Shown here: positions 46,961-58,100 of the stretch, in pieces
How positions within the stretch are numbered: the stretch's first letter is position 1
How the letters are laid out: the number at the start of each line of letters is the position of its first letter
Program-made: the position numbers and the translations under genes
Assembly (NCBI GenBank): GCA_018857735.1
Contig: JABMCL010000027.1
Span: forward strand, 1-64,000
Length of the DNA: 64,000 nucleotides
DNA from: Alviniconcha marisindica
Taxonomy: Eukaryota > Mollusca > Gastropoda > Provannidae
Reading direction: 5' to 3'
The notes under the pieces: generated by a model
The model's database searches: none
Told to the model about the DNA's origin: nothing
The model's input: the letters and a program-made list of their open reading frames with translations, nothing else

Positions 46961-46993
46961 TAGTTAAGTTGAACTGCCCTGTGAGGGATGATT
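46961..46993 (+). repeat. Short dispersed repeat (CCCTGTGAGGGATGAT type), copy 2
   Basis: Second copy of the sequence at 7636-7668, on the same strand. It lies about 450 bases before the LINE remnant and might mark the edge of an older repeat. Confidence 0.5.
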
Positions 46994-47572
46994 AGTTTTT
47001 TGTCTTGACTAGAGAAAGTGTGTAGTGCATGTCACTTCCAGGTGTGGCTGTTTTCGTTTTTACCTAGGGTCCAATATGTTGTTGTTTTCCCCACTTTTTC
47101 TCATTTTTCTAAATTTAAATTTGAACGAGAAAGCTGCCCTAGTTAGTAGGCAGCCAAGTATTCTTAGTTTATCAGCAAAGAATTTGTGTATGAAATACTT
47201 TTTTTTTTAGAATTTGAAATTGCAAGTGATAGGTAGATACCCTAGCGGCCATATTTGTTATGATTGATTAGATAGCGGAAATTAAAAACGAAAGACATCA
47301 TTGTACATACACTTTGAAATTTTACATGAGTACAGACAATTTATTTTGAAAATATTACTGCTTATATTTTTTATTATACCTCCTCCCCTGCAACCTAAGT
47401 ACAAAGAACTTTAGGTACCAGCTGTATGAACTATGATGCATGAAGTTTTCTACACCTCCATATATTCCCACCTCCTGCTTCTGACCATTGCCTGCCCAGT
47501 CCTCCACCCCTTGCTGACAGCTCCTCTCCACACCACCATGTCCCACCATCAGTCTGGAGCACTAGACGAGTC

Positions 47573-47747
47573 ATCAAAGGCACCTTGTGGAACATGTGAC
47601 CTGACTGTCTGGTGGTCGCCCCCGCTGTGGTATGTGACTTGTGTGGCATGTGGTATCATGCTGCCTGCCAGAGCACAGGTTCTAACACATATGCCAACCT
47701 GAATGACTCCAAAGTCTCATGGCATTGCATTAGATGCTGTGCCCAAG
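47573..47747 (+). pseudogene. PHD-finger remnant of the LINE
   Basis: CGTCDLTVWW in one frame continues after a frameshift as AVVCDLCGMWYHAACQSTGS and ends SWHCIRC. Together these give the C4HC3 ligand order of a PHD finger. Such fingers precede the endonuclease in many CR1/jockey-like elements of invertebrates. Confidence 0.75.
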
Positions 47748-47879
47748 ATGTGACCTAACAGCTGACTTCTCAAGCATATCTGTGTTTTCTGATGCCAAAA
47801 ATTTCAGACCACTCCACTGCTCAACACCAACACGAGTGAGCCAGCAGGACAAGCAGCGCAACAGGTCTCTGTGTCTCCT

Positions 47880-48530
47880 GAATGTAAAGTTCTAGTCAGT
47901 AGTCGGGAAGAAAGCAGAATTTGCCAACCTGCTGGAAAATGTCAAGCCAAATGTTGTAGAGACAGAGACCTGGCCATGACCAGAGGTGAATGACTCAGAG
48001 TATGTGCCAGGCAACTACAAAGCTGTCCGCAAGGACAGAGTTGGCAAGAAAGGTGGAGGAGTCTTGATCGCCACTAGGGAAGATCTCCAGTGTACTGCTG
48101 TCCCCGAACTTGACATCTGGATTATATTACTCACTCCTTGGTGCCCAGCAGTCTACACCTGCGCATACTACAAGCCAGATGTTTCCAATGAGGAAAGCCT
48201 GAAACAGTTTGAGACTTCTCTCTGAAGGGCTACAACTATATGCAATGTTCAGATCCTGGTTGCAGGCAACATGAACTTCCCAGGCCTGGACTGGATCTCT
48301 GACAGGCTGTGTCCATCAAAGCAAGGTCACCCTACCCCAGACTCCACCGGGGCTTTGTGGACCTTGTTGCAGATCTTGGTCTTGAGCAGGTTGTCCACAA
48401 ACCAACCCGTGAGGGAAATACTTGTACTGACAAACCGACCAGATCTCATCCCCAGAGTGGAGACAGTCCCACATATGTCAGACCATGAGATTGTGTATTT
48501 CAAGTTCATCACATGCCTGCCCAACAACCC
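47880..48530 (+). pseudogene. Endonuclease-domain remnant of the LINE
   Basis: In shifting frames one sees ETETW, a long stretch YVPGNYKAVRKDRVGKKGGG followed by VLIATRED, then MNFPGLDW, and VLTNRPDLIPRVETVPHMSD with SDHEIVYF at the end. ETW, the (G)D/N-FN-P-W segment and SDH correspond to conserved endonuclease motifs. The GDFN aspartate is changed (GNMNFP), so cleavage activity is unlikely. Confidence 0.8.
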
Positions 48531-49124
48531 CAGACCCATACCACTCTACGACAAAGTCAACTGGTCTGCCATCCTGGAAGACATGTCTGTTCTCCATGAA
48601 AAGATGTCCACTATGGAGCAGGAACAGCACACCCCAGTTGAAGAGAAGTGGCAGCTACTGAAGACAACACTGCTGGAGTCTGTGGTAAAGCACATCCCCC
48701 ACAAGACTGCCCGGAAAAAGTCATCAACCCCCTGGATCTCTCTGGAGCTATGCCGTTTGTTCAGAAAACGAGATCAGAAGTACCGCCAGATGAAGAAGCA
48801 TGGCACAGACAAACTGAGGGCTGAGGGGAAGGAGCTGATGAGAGAGGTACAAAAGAAACTCTGCCAGTCCTACTGGAACTACATAGGCAAGCTCTTCATT
48901 GAACCATCCCAAGCGGAAGCAGAGGAAGGTGCTAAGCCATGCTTGAAGAAGTTCTGGACCTACATCAAGCACCAGAGGACTACAAACGCTGGAGTTTTCC
49001 CTCTAAAGGCCCAAGGCTGGCTCATCACAGACCCAAAGCAGAAGGCAGAGGAGCTAAATGCTCAATTCAACCAACCGAGCATTCAGCAGTGGGAAGGCCT
49101 AGACATCCGAGCAGTTTCAGAAGA

Positions 49125-49196
49125 AGTGCACGATGCAGGACAGTGCAGACTGCTACCCAGCTGGGTAGCAGTCTGCACTGTCCTGCATTGTGCACT
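49125..49196. repeat. 72-bp near-perfect palindrome inside the LINE
   Basis: Two 36-base arms meet without a spacer at 49160/49161 and differ at one position. The right arm is the reverse complement of the left (for example GCAGACTGCTACCCAG and CTGGGTAGCAGTCTGC). The palindrome stands where family members carry the motif around NPHKA-GPD, at the start of the reverse transcriptase, and that motif is missing. Confidence 0.9.
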
Positions 49197-50000
49197 AGTC
49201 ATCAAAGAGCTTGCTCCAGACATTGCTCCCATCCTGGCCTCCCTTTACTGTCGCCCGTTAGCCACTGGTGAAGTGCCTTCTGACTGGAGAGAAGCAACAG
49301 TCACACCAGTCTACAAAAAAGGAGAGCGTTATGACCCAGCCAACTACCATCCAGTGTCCCTTACTAGTGTGCCCTGCAAGATACTTGAGCACATCATAGT
49401 GAGTCATCTCATGCAACACCTAGAGGGGAACACCATACTGAGCGATCAGCAACATGGCTTCCGCAAGAACCACTCATGCAACACCCAAATGCTTGAATTC
49501 CTAGATGAGCTGACAACCTACGTGGAGATGGGACAACAGACTGACATTGAGGTGATGGACTTTGCCAAGGCCTTCAACAAGGTGAACCATTCCCTTCTGT
49601 TGCACAAGCTTCATCACTATGGCATCAGGGACACTCTAAACCAGTGGATCTGCAGCTTCCTCACCACCTGAAAGCAAGCAGTTGTGGTGGATGGTGTGCC
49701 CAAGGATCAGTGATCAAGCCTGTCTTCTTCCTGATCTACATCAACGACCTGGCAGCAAGAGTCTCCTCCATGACATGCCTCTTCGCCGACGGCATGATCC
49801 TTTATCATTTCATCACAGCTTCAGAGGATCATGACACTCTGCAAGCTGACCTCCAGAAGAAGGAAGAGTGGGAAGAGGAGTGGGACATGCGTTTCCACCC
49901 CAGCAAGTGCAGTGTCCTGACCGTGAGCCACAAACAGACTACCAGTAGTCACCAGTATAAGCTCCACAACCAAGTGCTGGAGAATGTCACTTACATGAAG
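49195..50000 (+). pseudogene. Reverse transcriptase remnant of the LINE
   Basis: Recognisable motifs in order: IKELAPDIAPILASLY, WREATVTPVYKKGERYDPAN, HGFRKNHSCNTQMLEFLD, VMDFAKAFNKVNHSLL, QGSVIKPVFFLIYINDL and CLFADGMILY. A stop and frameshift lie near 49670. The second catalytic Asp of the (F/Y)ADD box is Gly, which would abolish polymerisation. Confidence 0.9.
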
Positions 50001-50600
50001 TACCATGGCATCACACTACAGCACAGTGCCAAGTTCGACCAGAATATCGACACGGTTGTGGCCAAGGCAAACAGGACACTGGGGTTTCTCAGACATAACT
50101 TGAGGATCAGGGAAACCAACATCAAGACACAAGCCTACAAGTCCCTTGTGCACCCATCCTCAAGTACTCATGCACTGTGTGGGACCCTGCAGCACAGAAA
50201 GACATCAACAGACTGGAAGCTGTACAATGCAGGGCAGCCAGATTTGCTCTGAATCAGCACCAGAAAACAGCAAGCATTAAAGCAAATGCTGCAGGAGCTC
50301 AACTGGCCCTCCTAGGAACAACGCCAAAGAACAGCACGACTCGGCATGCTGTATAAAATCAGCAGCGGCCTCGCAGCAGTCAAGTGCCCACTCTTGAAGA
50401 AGCAGCCCCAGAGAGCCCGGCGTACCCACACCTCAACTTTTGAGAGGATACCCTGTCATGCTGACTACCACCTCAACTCGTTCTTCCCAGGACAGTGAGG
50501 GACTGGAACACACTTCCCCCAGAGACAGTCTCAGCCCCCTCCATTGGCACCTTCATTTCAAGGGTGGCCAAACTCCAGTAGACAACTACTCCCTACCCTG

Positions 50601-50623
50601 CCCCCCCCCCCCCCCCCCCCCCC
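50601..50623. repeat. Poly-C run near the LINE 3' end
   Basis: About 23 consecutive C followed by T-rich sequence. Comparable runs occur at 51200-51230 (C) and 52264-52290 (G). Run lengths are unreliable in most assemblies. Confidence 0.8.
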
Positions 50624-51419
50624 TCTTTTTTTTTCTTTCTTCAGCATGCTTCGCTTTGTGGGCCTGGGCACATTAGGATGTGCTCAGGGCTGTGCTACAG
50701 GTCCTCACCAATGGGGGCCTGAAAAAGCATTTTGCCTGCCAGTAGCTCCACATACAGTGGCTCTCTGCTACTAGGCAACTGGTAGACCTGTTACAGTGTT
50801 AGGGTTAGGTATAAGATTTTTCTCTCCAGCCACACCCCTTTTTCTCACACACCATAAATATCAGCAATGATAAGACACTGATCCTGAATATTACTGGAAG
50901 AAGAAGAAGAGAACAAGTTCCCCAACAGATCCACCACACTAAGTTCACGCTTAACAAAACTGACAGTTGCAATCCACAGACTAGTCCTACTCCTATACAT
51001 TCTTTCACACATTACAAAGAACAGATGAGCAGGTATGGATCAAAGTCACAAGGGACAGACAATGAACAAACACATTTAGTGATACAGACAGAGAACATTT
51101 AACTCTGTTCAACTTCACAAACAAAACTCTGTAACACATTTTATATTTTCCTAATTTGATTGTTTTACACCAGAGCAGTATTGTGTAGGCACCTTTACCC
51201 CCCCCCCCCCTTCCCCCCCCCCCCCCCCCCAAGCACCCCACTCCCATTCCCTGATACACTAAGCACCAAGAACAAGTTTTCCAAATTTAAAGTAAATGCA
51301 GGACTGTAGTACTGACCGGTAAAAATGATAAATGATAATAATAACAGTGATAACAACTATAATCATCATCATAATTTTTAGAAACACTGCATGGGGGTAA
51401 ATTAAACAACTGGAGATAA

Positions 51420-51560
51420 CCATCAAGTCTAATGATATATTGAAACAACTATGTTAAATGATCCAGACAACCAAGTCGAATGATACATTAAGACAAAGAA
51501 GTCAAGCAGTACAGTAAGAGAACCAAATCTAATGATACATTAAGACAATCAAGTCTAATC
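51420..51560. repeat. Degenerate ~35-40 bp tandem repeat
   Basis: AAGTCTAATGATA-ATT, AAGTCGAATGATACATTAAG, AAATCTAATGATACATTAAG and AAGTCTAATC follow each other at roughly even spacing. Confidence 0.6.
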
Positions 51561-52399
51561 ACACTTTTTACCGACTGCATCCGAGCCATCTGTCACCATA
51601 TGACCACACCATCACACTGTTAAAAGTCAGCACAGTCTCCAGCACACACATACTAAACAAGTCAATACTCCCACTGCACAACACCAATACACTTCAATAC
51701 ATAACACTGAAAGACTCACGAAGTCACCTTATATCAACTTTTACAAAGGGTGTATGAACTCACACAATAGAATAAAAAGTCAGTTGCTCATAAAGTCAAT
51801 GTTATGAGCAAACAGGTTTCACCGAGGTTATTTTGGATATATGCATATTATACATATAAAAATTTGGTTAGCATTTGTGTTTTGTTGTATATTTTGTTGT
51901 CCATTCATGAGAAACTGAAGCTGCTTTCCTCAGGGAAGGCAAGCTGTGACAGCCATGCTATCAAGCCTACCAAAATTCTCAACACTGGTACATTTCTACA
52001 GATTAATACTATGTCAATGTTTCGCCATTGCCATGGGATCTTTACTATCACATACCTGTGACAAATCAGTCTGGGAACAGCTTGGAGGAGGGGGGAGGGG
52101 TTCAGGTGGCAGCAACTGGGTGTTGGATGAGTGGGTGGGGTTAAGACCTGGAGAGCAGCAGTCTCATTTCTTTCATTTTGGAGCAGTTTTAGAAGAATCT
52201 TCATATCCATTTTATTCATCCCCCTTTTTTGTTTCAGATGATAGGAGGGGAGGAGGGGGTGGGAGGGGGGGGGGTGGGGGGGGGGGGGGGCCAAAATCTT
52301 AACTACACATGGTAAAAGAAAAGTGAATGGTGCAGAAATTTACCCTAAGAACTTGTAAGACATGAACCCTCCACCAAAAGGCTGTGGCACAGTTAAAGG

Positions 52400-52487
52400 G
52401 GGGTGTCATCCAAAGTGAGATTCAAACCCACAATCTCTCATCCCCAGGAGTCCAGTTTCTCAACCACTCAGCCACACCATCTCCTTA
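52400..52487 (-). repeat. tRNA-derived SINE head (Leu/Ser-like), minus strand
   Basis: On the minus strand TGGCTGAGTGG (A box, 52464-52474) and GGGTTTGAATCTC (B box, about 52418-52430) are at tRNA-like spacing, with ACTGGACTCCTGGGG between. The B box has T for C, and no acceptor stem forms. A decayed relative lies at 25812-25890. Confidence 0.6.
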
Positions 52488-53739
52488 TATGTGATTGTTC
52501 AGGATTCAGATTCGGCATTTATTCTTGTTCAAAATCAGTATGTTTGCATTTATTCCTGCTCAAAGTTGGTACACAGTTTACATGCGATATTCAGATGGGC
52601 ACATTTATGCCAAGCTTTCCAAGTTCAAAGCTCCACAGCACTGGAAACATTTCAAACCTATTGCTAATGGGTACCACCTGTCTATCTACATCTACTCAAC
52701 AAAAGTATATTTTCCTCCTGCAACTATATGGCTGAAATCTTGAAAGTACAATTAACATATAAGAGGGTTCAAAGCTGCTAATCACCCAAGCAATTCAGCC
52801 AACCAGAACATCACCATTATAGTATTCCACATACAAAACCTGAAGAGAAGCTGCCATGTTTTCCTCAGGTACTAAAGCATAGCAAATTTGAAACAGACTG
52901 GCTGATCCCAAACAAAACCTTCAAATTAGTACTGGTGCACATTCACTGATTCAGTGATATCAAATGAGGCAAGTTACAATCATACAAATGCTCATACACC
53001 TCTGAGGATTCCACTTTTAAACAGAAAGTGCCACATGGCATTCAAACTGAAAGCTAAAGATGGGGCTAGCAGCTCAGCATAGAACCCTCAGTTGATCTTT
53101 ACCTAGCATATTTTGGCACCGAGAGTGTCAGGCTTCAAATTTCTGAGAGCTGAACATGTGCATTGTATTGATTTGCTGCTCCAATACACTAAAACACTTC
53201 ACTTGGCAAATTCACCCATTTCAAGTTCATTGCTACATGAGCCAAAGAAAAAGGTTAGCACTAGTTTTAAATTCTTCAATGTGTCTGAGCAGTCCATCCT
53301 TTCAAGTGCACTGGGCAGCTGAATCTTAATACAACATTCTTACTCTTAGCACTTCACTTTTTTTTTCTGTGGTCATTATCATTTATAGCTACATAATATG
53401 ATCATGTCTAACTGATCTATTTCAAAATGTTTCAGGTAGATAGCAGACATGTTGAAGCCTCTTCAAAAACTTCAATTTTGGCATTTTCAAAGGTGCTTTT
53501 TATTTTGTTTATTGAGATCTTTATTACTCTTTCAGGCTTTCCATGTCTACAGGAGATTGGGCAATCCTGACCCATTCTGATGGTCACAGGAAAATCTGAA
53601 GAAAAAACATGAGTCAAACCATTCCCATTTTTAAAGTTGAGTGGAAAAATTAGGAGAAAACCCATACATGTTCAACAAGAGCAACAACATGGTTATAACC
53701 CAACTCTTAAGCTTGACACAATAGCTATTGTAATTTGAC

Positions 53740-53840
53740 TCTGTCTGTGTGTGTGTGTGTACACATGCGTGCACGTGCATGCATGTGTGCATGCATGCAC
53801 ATGCACACGCATGCAAGTATGTGCGCATATGTGTGCATGT
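53740..53840. repeat. GT/CA-rich alternating purine-pyrimidine tract
   Basis: A GT microsatellite (about 53746-53760) followed by mixed ACATGCGTGCACGTGCATGC sequence. Alternating purine-pyrimidine tracts of this kind can adopt Z-DNA. Confidence 0.6.
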
Positions 53841-54130
53841 GAACTATGAGAAGGAACATATTGCACACGTCAAAATTCTTTAACACTTAAAGAAACGCAT
53901 CAATATGACAAACAAGTGTATCACAGACATCACCAAACATCAGTTACTCTGACAGCTAGAAGTCTTGGTATTTTCCCAAGTCCAACAAGCTGTCCAACCA
54001 GCATGGAGTGTTGCTGATAACTCAGACATGGAGTGTTTATAAACACAGTGTTTCAAGTATGTTGTGAATGGTCATTAATCAGATTAATTTATTTTACATG
54101 AACTACTGATGTGACCCGTAATACCAATTT

Positions 54131-54181
54131 GAGATTGTCCTGATGTGACCCTGTGCTACTGACAGGATGTTAAAATCCAAG
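54131..54181 (+). repeat. CCTGTG-TTGACAGGATG repeat copy
   Basis: GAGATTGTCCTGATGTGACC and CTGTGCTACTGACAGGATG-TTAAAATCCA belong to the same dispersed family as the copy at 30047. Confidence 0.55.
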
Positions 54182-54920
54182 AATTAACCCATTTGAGATT
54201 TTACAAAGCACCACTGCTCCTAAAACAAGCAGCACTGGGCATATTAATATCTAGGAATCACTAGTTTAGTATCTTAACGCTCTTCACAACTGTTTTTAGT
54301 GAATTATTACATCACTAGTTATTAACTGTAAGAGCGGAGTGGTTTAATGAGTGAGCGAGTGTGTGGTTCCTTGAAAGAAGAAAGCTCAGGCCAATTATTT
54401 TATGCGGCTGGGATATGTACTGGAATATTTATTTGGTGTGCATGCATGCATAACTGTGTATGTCAAATTTGTTCACGTGACACAAGGAACTCAAATTCTT
54501 CTGTGGAAAAGTTATTACACAACTGAAATGATCACAAGACATCCTATAGGTCTGTGTCAACAAGCTGCAAAGTTCATGAATAGATTCTAGTCTGACTGAA
54601 AAGTCTAGCAGCACTTCAAGGCTTGAGGCAGTCAAGGGAGTGCAGGGGTACACTGATTTGAATAAGAAGTCCTTTCAGGACCTCCCAGTCAAATGAGTTA
54701 TGGAGTTCATGAACACATAGTGCACTGACGGCAAAAAGTCCCAGAATGCTCCCAGCTAAACCACCTAACAAGTGCAAAAGCACACTAGTTACTATAACTG
54801 TAGAGACTTCCTTAATGATGATGGTACCTATATACATTATCATGAAGAAAGAAGAAAGAAAGAAGTGAAAGGAGCCCTGAAGAATGTTCAAGCAGTCTGA
54901 GGGGTGAAGGAACACACCAG

Positions 54921-55170
54921 TTACTCTGACTTCAAGGAGTCCTGGAGCGCCTCCATGTCAACCAAGCTCTCCTGGGGGTGCAGAAGAACGGAGTCTTCAC
55001 CAAGCACGGAGCAGAGCTCCTTAAGGCGCTCCTGCATGCGAGGCATGCCAGCCAGCTGGGCCTCTAGCCGCTGCTTCTCATCATTAAGTGAGAGGCGAGT
55101 GGTCATATCCAGCACCTCCATCCTCCAGCCCCCCTCCCCGTCAAACTGCAGCAGGTGGGTATGGAACTTC
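54921..55170 (-). CDS. ABCD1: ABCD last coding exon
   Basis: GTGGTTTCAG acceptor; stop TAA at 54921-54923; 83 codons including the stop. It begins (W)[15 protein letters not shown] and continues as a predicted coiled coil with [20 protein letters not shown]. This C-terminal helix is typical of ALDP and may assist dimerisation. It ends SLKSE. Confidence 0.95.
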
Positions 55171-58100
55171 CTGAAACCACAATGTGTTCTCTTCACATCA
55201 GTCACTTTGAGTATCTACTCCAGCTCAGACTAGACAAATCCAGTCCAGTCCTGCTCAGTCAGGTCTAGCCCAGTCCAGTGTCCGGCTAGGCAAACCCCAT
55301 CCAGTCCAATGCAGTCCAGCCCAATCCAGACTTCACAAATCTGTTCCAGTTCAGTTCAGTCTAGTCCAGTCAAGCCAGTACAAATTCATGCTAGTCTAGT
55401 CCAGTCAAGCCAGTTTATTCCACTGCTCAATTCAGTTAAAGACAAAATGGTATTTATCACCAAAGCAAAAACAAGAAGCTACTACTACTTGGTTCTTAAT
55501 GTCCTCGGATGTCAGATGACATATTAGGGACAAGAAGCTGTTCACTCTGGCTCTTATATAGTCCTCCCCATACAAACCTCCAAAACAAAATGACAACAGA
55601 AAATCAAATGCCTGCCATTTGCCATATCATCAAATGAACTGAGCAGTGACATGGTAAACAAACAGCACAGCACACAAAGTAAGTATAAAACAGTCATAAA
55701 TGACAGCCTGCTTACCACAGAGTAGGTCGGTGTGTGATGGTCATCAAGGTAATGCCACTGTCCTTCAAACACTGGTAGATTTTGCTCTCAACATCTATGG
55801 AAACAGCACTGGTACACTCATCCAGCAAGGCGAACTGAGGTCTGAAACATGTGTAGACTGGTGTTGCAGCTGTTTCTTGTTGTTAATGTTGGTTGTGGTG
55901 CTGCTGGTTGCTGGTATATTACTGTTATCAGGGAATATTAAAAAAATAAGAACAGGGCATAAAGAGCAGAATAATTTTTTTATCACTTTCACAGCACAGT
56001 GACAAGGCCAGGGCTACTGGCAAATTCTTTCGCACACAATCTGGTTTGAAAGTTCAAATACCCTACCACAGCACAGTGGCAGCATGGACCCACTCACCCA
56101 GTCTGTTTATACTTCACGTTAAACAGATTTCTGTTTCCAAACTAACCTGTGGTAGAAAGTTCGTGCCATTCCCATTCGCTGCTTCTCTCCCCCTGACAGC
56201 ACATCCTTCCAGTCACTGATGGAGTCCCAACCTGCAGATCCACAAAGCACCAGACTGCTGTATTTGATATACTTTGTGACCCACTCTCACTAAAACAGTT
56301 CTTGACACAAATGGAAAGTGCAACTCATCAGCTTTAACTGGATGCAAGTTTCAACCAAACTGGAGTTTTGTCTCTTGAAGGAACTAACCATATAGCATTC
56401 CACTCTCATCTGTTTCATCCAACAGGTAAAAAAGATCCCCCCAAAAGCCTAACTTCACGGATATTGTTTTGAAATGCCACACTGATTTCATTCTGAATGT
56501 GGAAGTCAACTTTCTTGAGTAATGATCAACAAGACTGGCTACACGAAGCAGTTTCAAGTGTCCTAGGTCACCCATGGCATGTTGTCACCTCTGAAGTGCA
56601 AGACAAGAAGTAAGTGCTCATGCTGTCTGAGGAACATGGGCAAAGAGACCACATGTAGCTGTTACACCAGCTGTGACACTTGATGATGTTTATGTAGTCA
56701 GTCCTGTTAATCATTACTAAAAGCACAAACACACAAAAATCCCAACTTCTCAATTAAAAACCAAATTAAAAGAGCATTCAAAATAAAAACCCTGATTTCA
56801 AGTTTTATTTTGAGATCTTTTGCCCCCCAAATATATTGTTATTTAGTGGTTTTGTCTTTAAAATATTTTGTCCATTTCTTTAAACTCATTGCATGTACTA
56901 ATGCAAAGGGTCCTGAAAATAAAGCAAATAGACCCCTTTCACTTAGATTTTCATGCATGTGCAATGGACTGGTGTGTGAAATCTGCCAGAAGTAGGGAGG
57001 AACACATCAGCTGGGTTGCTGGCGAGCGCATAGCTGTATTTCCCTAGTACTAGTAGTAGTGAAAACCTCGCATTTCACGGCAACAAGATGGGCGCAAAAG
57101 ATCACTGCCATATAATCCACTGCACCACTGGTCGAATAAAAGCCAGGAATCCGCAGAACGTCTGTCATTTAGTTTCAGTAAAAAGGCAAAGTATCGTATT
57201 CCGCGGCGCTGACTCAAGAATGATCCCTGGCCCAGTCTGTTGAGAATGAAGTTTTTGTTTTTTTACGTTTATTCCCCCCCCCCCCATCTTATTCAAGTGT
57301 ACCGACTGTGCACTTAATTACTAAAGTATATACCACTGTTGTTAGAATGAGAGAATGTGTGTGCGTGAGGGAGGCAGGGGAGTAACTGCAGCATTAACTG
57401 ATTAGGCTGTTTTGCTTGCAGGACATGTCACTAGTGTCATGTGCATGTGAGGGTGAGTGTGTTGCTGTGTTGAGACCTTTAATTTCTGATCTCTTACTTG
57501 AATTATAATTATGTACAATTGTTTAGGCAAATTCTCTCTCTCTGTCTCTATCTGTCTGTCTGTCTCTCTCTCTCTGTAACAGCTTTCATTAATTTCATGA
57601 TTTTCATCCTGTTTTAGTAATAATTTATGATGCAGCTATTGAGGCTTGGTCCATTATTTGTGTGCATGTGTGTGCATGCGTGTGTGTATGCGTGCATGCC
57701 CGCGTGTCAGTCTATGAGAGAGAGAGAGAGAGACTGAGATATGAGGGTGGGTGTATGTATGTGTGCATGTGGATGTGTGGGAGGCAGTGATATGGTGTAT
57801 GGGTGTGGTTATACTTGTGCCGAGTATATAGCCTATTAATCATATTTGAATGTGTGAGCTCTGTTTATTTTACAGCGCATTTCTGTAACCATTATTAATC
57901 TATCTAATGTTTATGATATCAGTATTGTCTGTCTGTTGTTGCACTCTCTTAAATTTTGAGTCATTTATACATGGTAATTTTCTTTCAGTTTTTTTTCTTT
58001 TAATTTTTTTAAATAATTTTATTTAATATGTTCTTGTTTTGTTGTTGTTGTTCAGTTTGCTTGTTCCTTTAAATGAAATAAAGAAGTACTTAGCTTGACC

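Larger units (their letters stand above)
41664..47430. other. Intergenic region without recognisable genes
   Basis: AT-rich DNA with scattered short frames, none with a recognisable product. It contains a degenerate CTGCAGTATCAC-type tandem repeat (42480-42670), a two-copy 60-bp duplication (45056-45174) and a short dispersed repeat at 46961-46993. Part of it may belong to UTRs or unrecognised noncoding transcripts. Confidence 0.45.
47430..50640 (+). pseudogene. Decayed jockey/CR1-like non-LTR retrotransposon
   Basis: Remnants appear in the normal order: a PHD-type zinc finger (about 47573-47747), an AP-like endonuclease (about 47880-48530), a reverse transcriptase (about 49195-50000) and the region beyond it to about 50560. 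Several frameshifts and stops interrupt it. The longest open part is 48271-49671 (466 codons), followed by another frame at 49644-50252. Family hallmarks include TETW, HGFRKNHSCNTQM, MDFAKAFNKVNHSLLLHKL and IYINDLAARV. The catalytic FADD is FADG. It is most likely 5'-complete or nearly so, but dead. Codon use and GC (about 50%) differ from the AT-rich surroundings. Confidence 0.9.
50640..54920. other. Region between the LINE and the ABCD gene; includes the probable ABCD 3' UTR
   Basis: No coding exon is recognised. It holds C and G runs (51200-51230, 52252-52290), a degenerate repeat around AAGTCTAATGATACATTAAG (51420-51560), a SINE head at 52400-52487, a GT/CA-rich stretch (53740-53840) and a repeat copy at 54131-54181. 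Minus-strand AATAAA signals at 54428-54433 and 54088-54093 are candidates for the end of the ABCD transcript. Confidence 0.4.

Noticed and set aside
57000..57250. CpG-richer stretch as a gene start
   Set aside because: No start codon with a splice-compatible frame or clear promoter motifs; composition alone is not enough.
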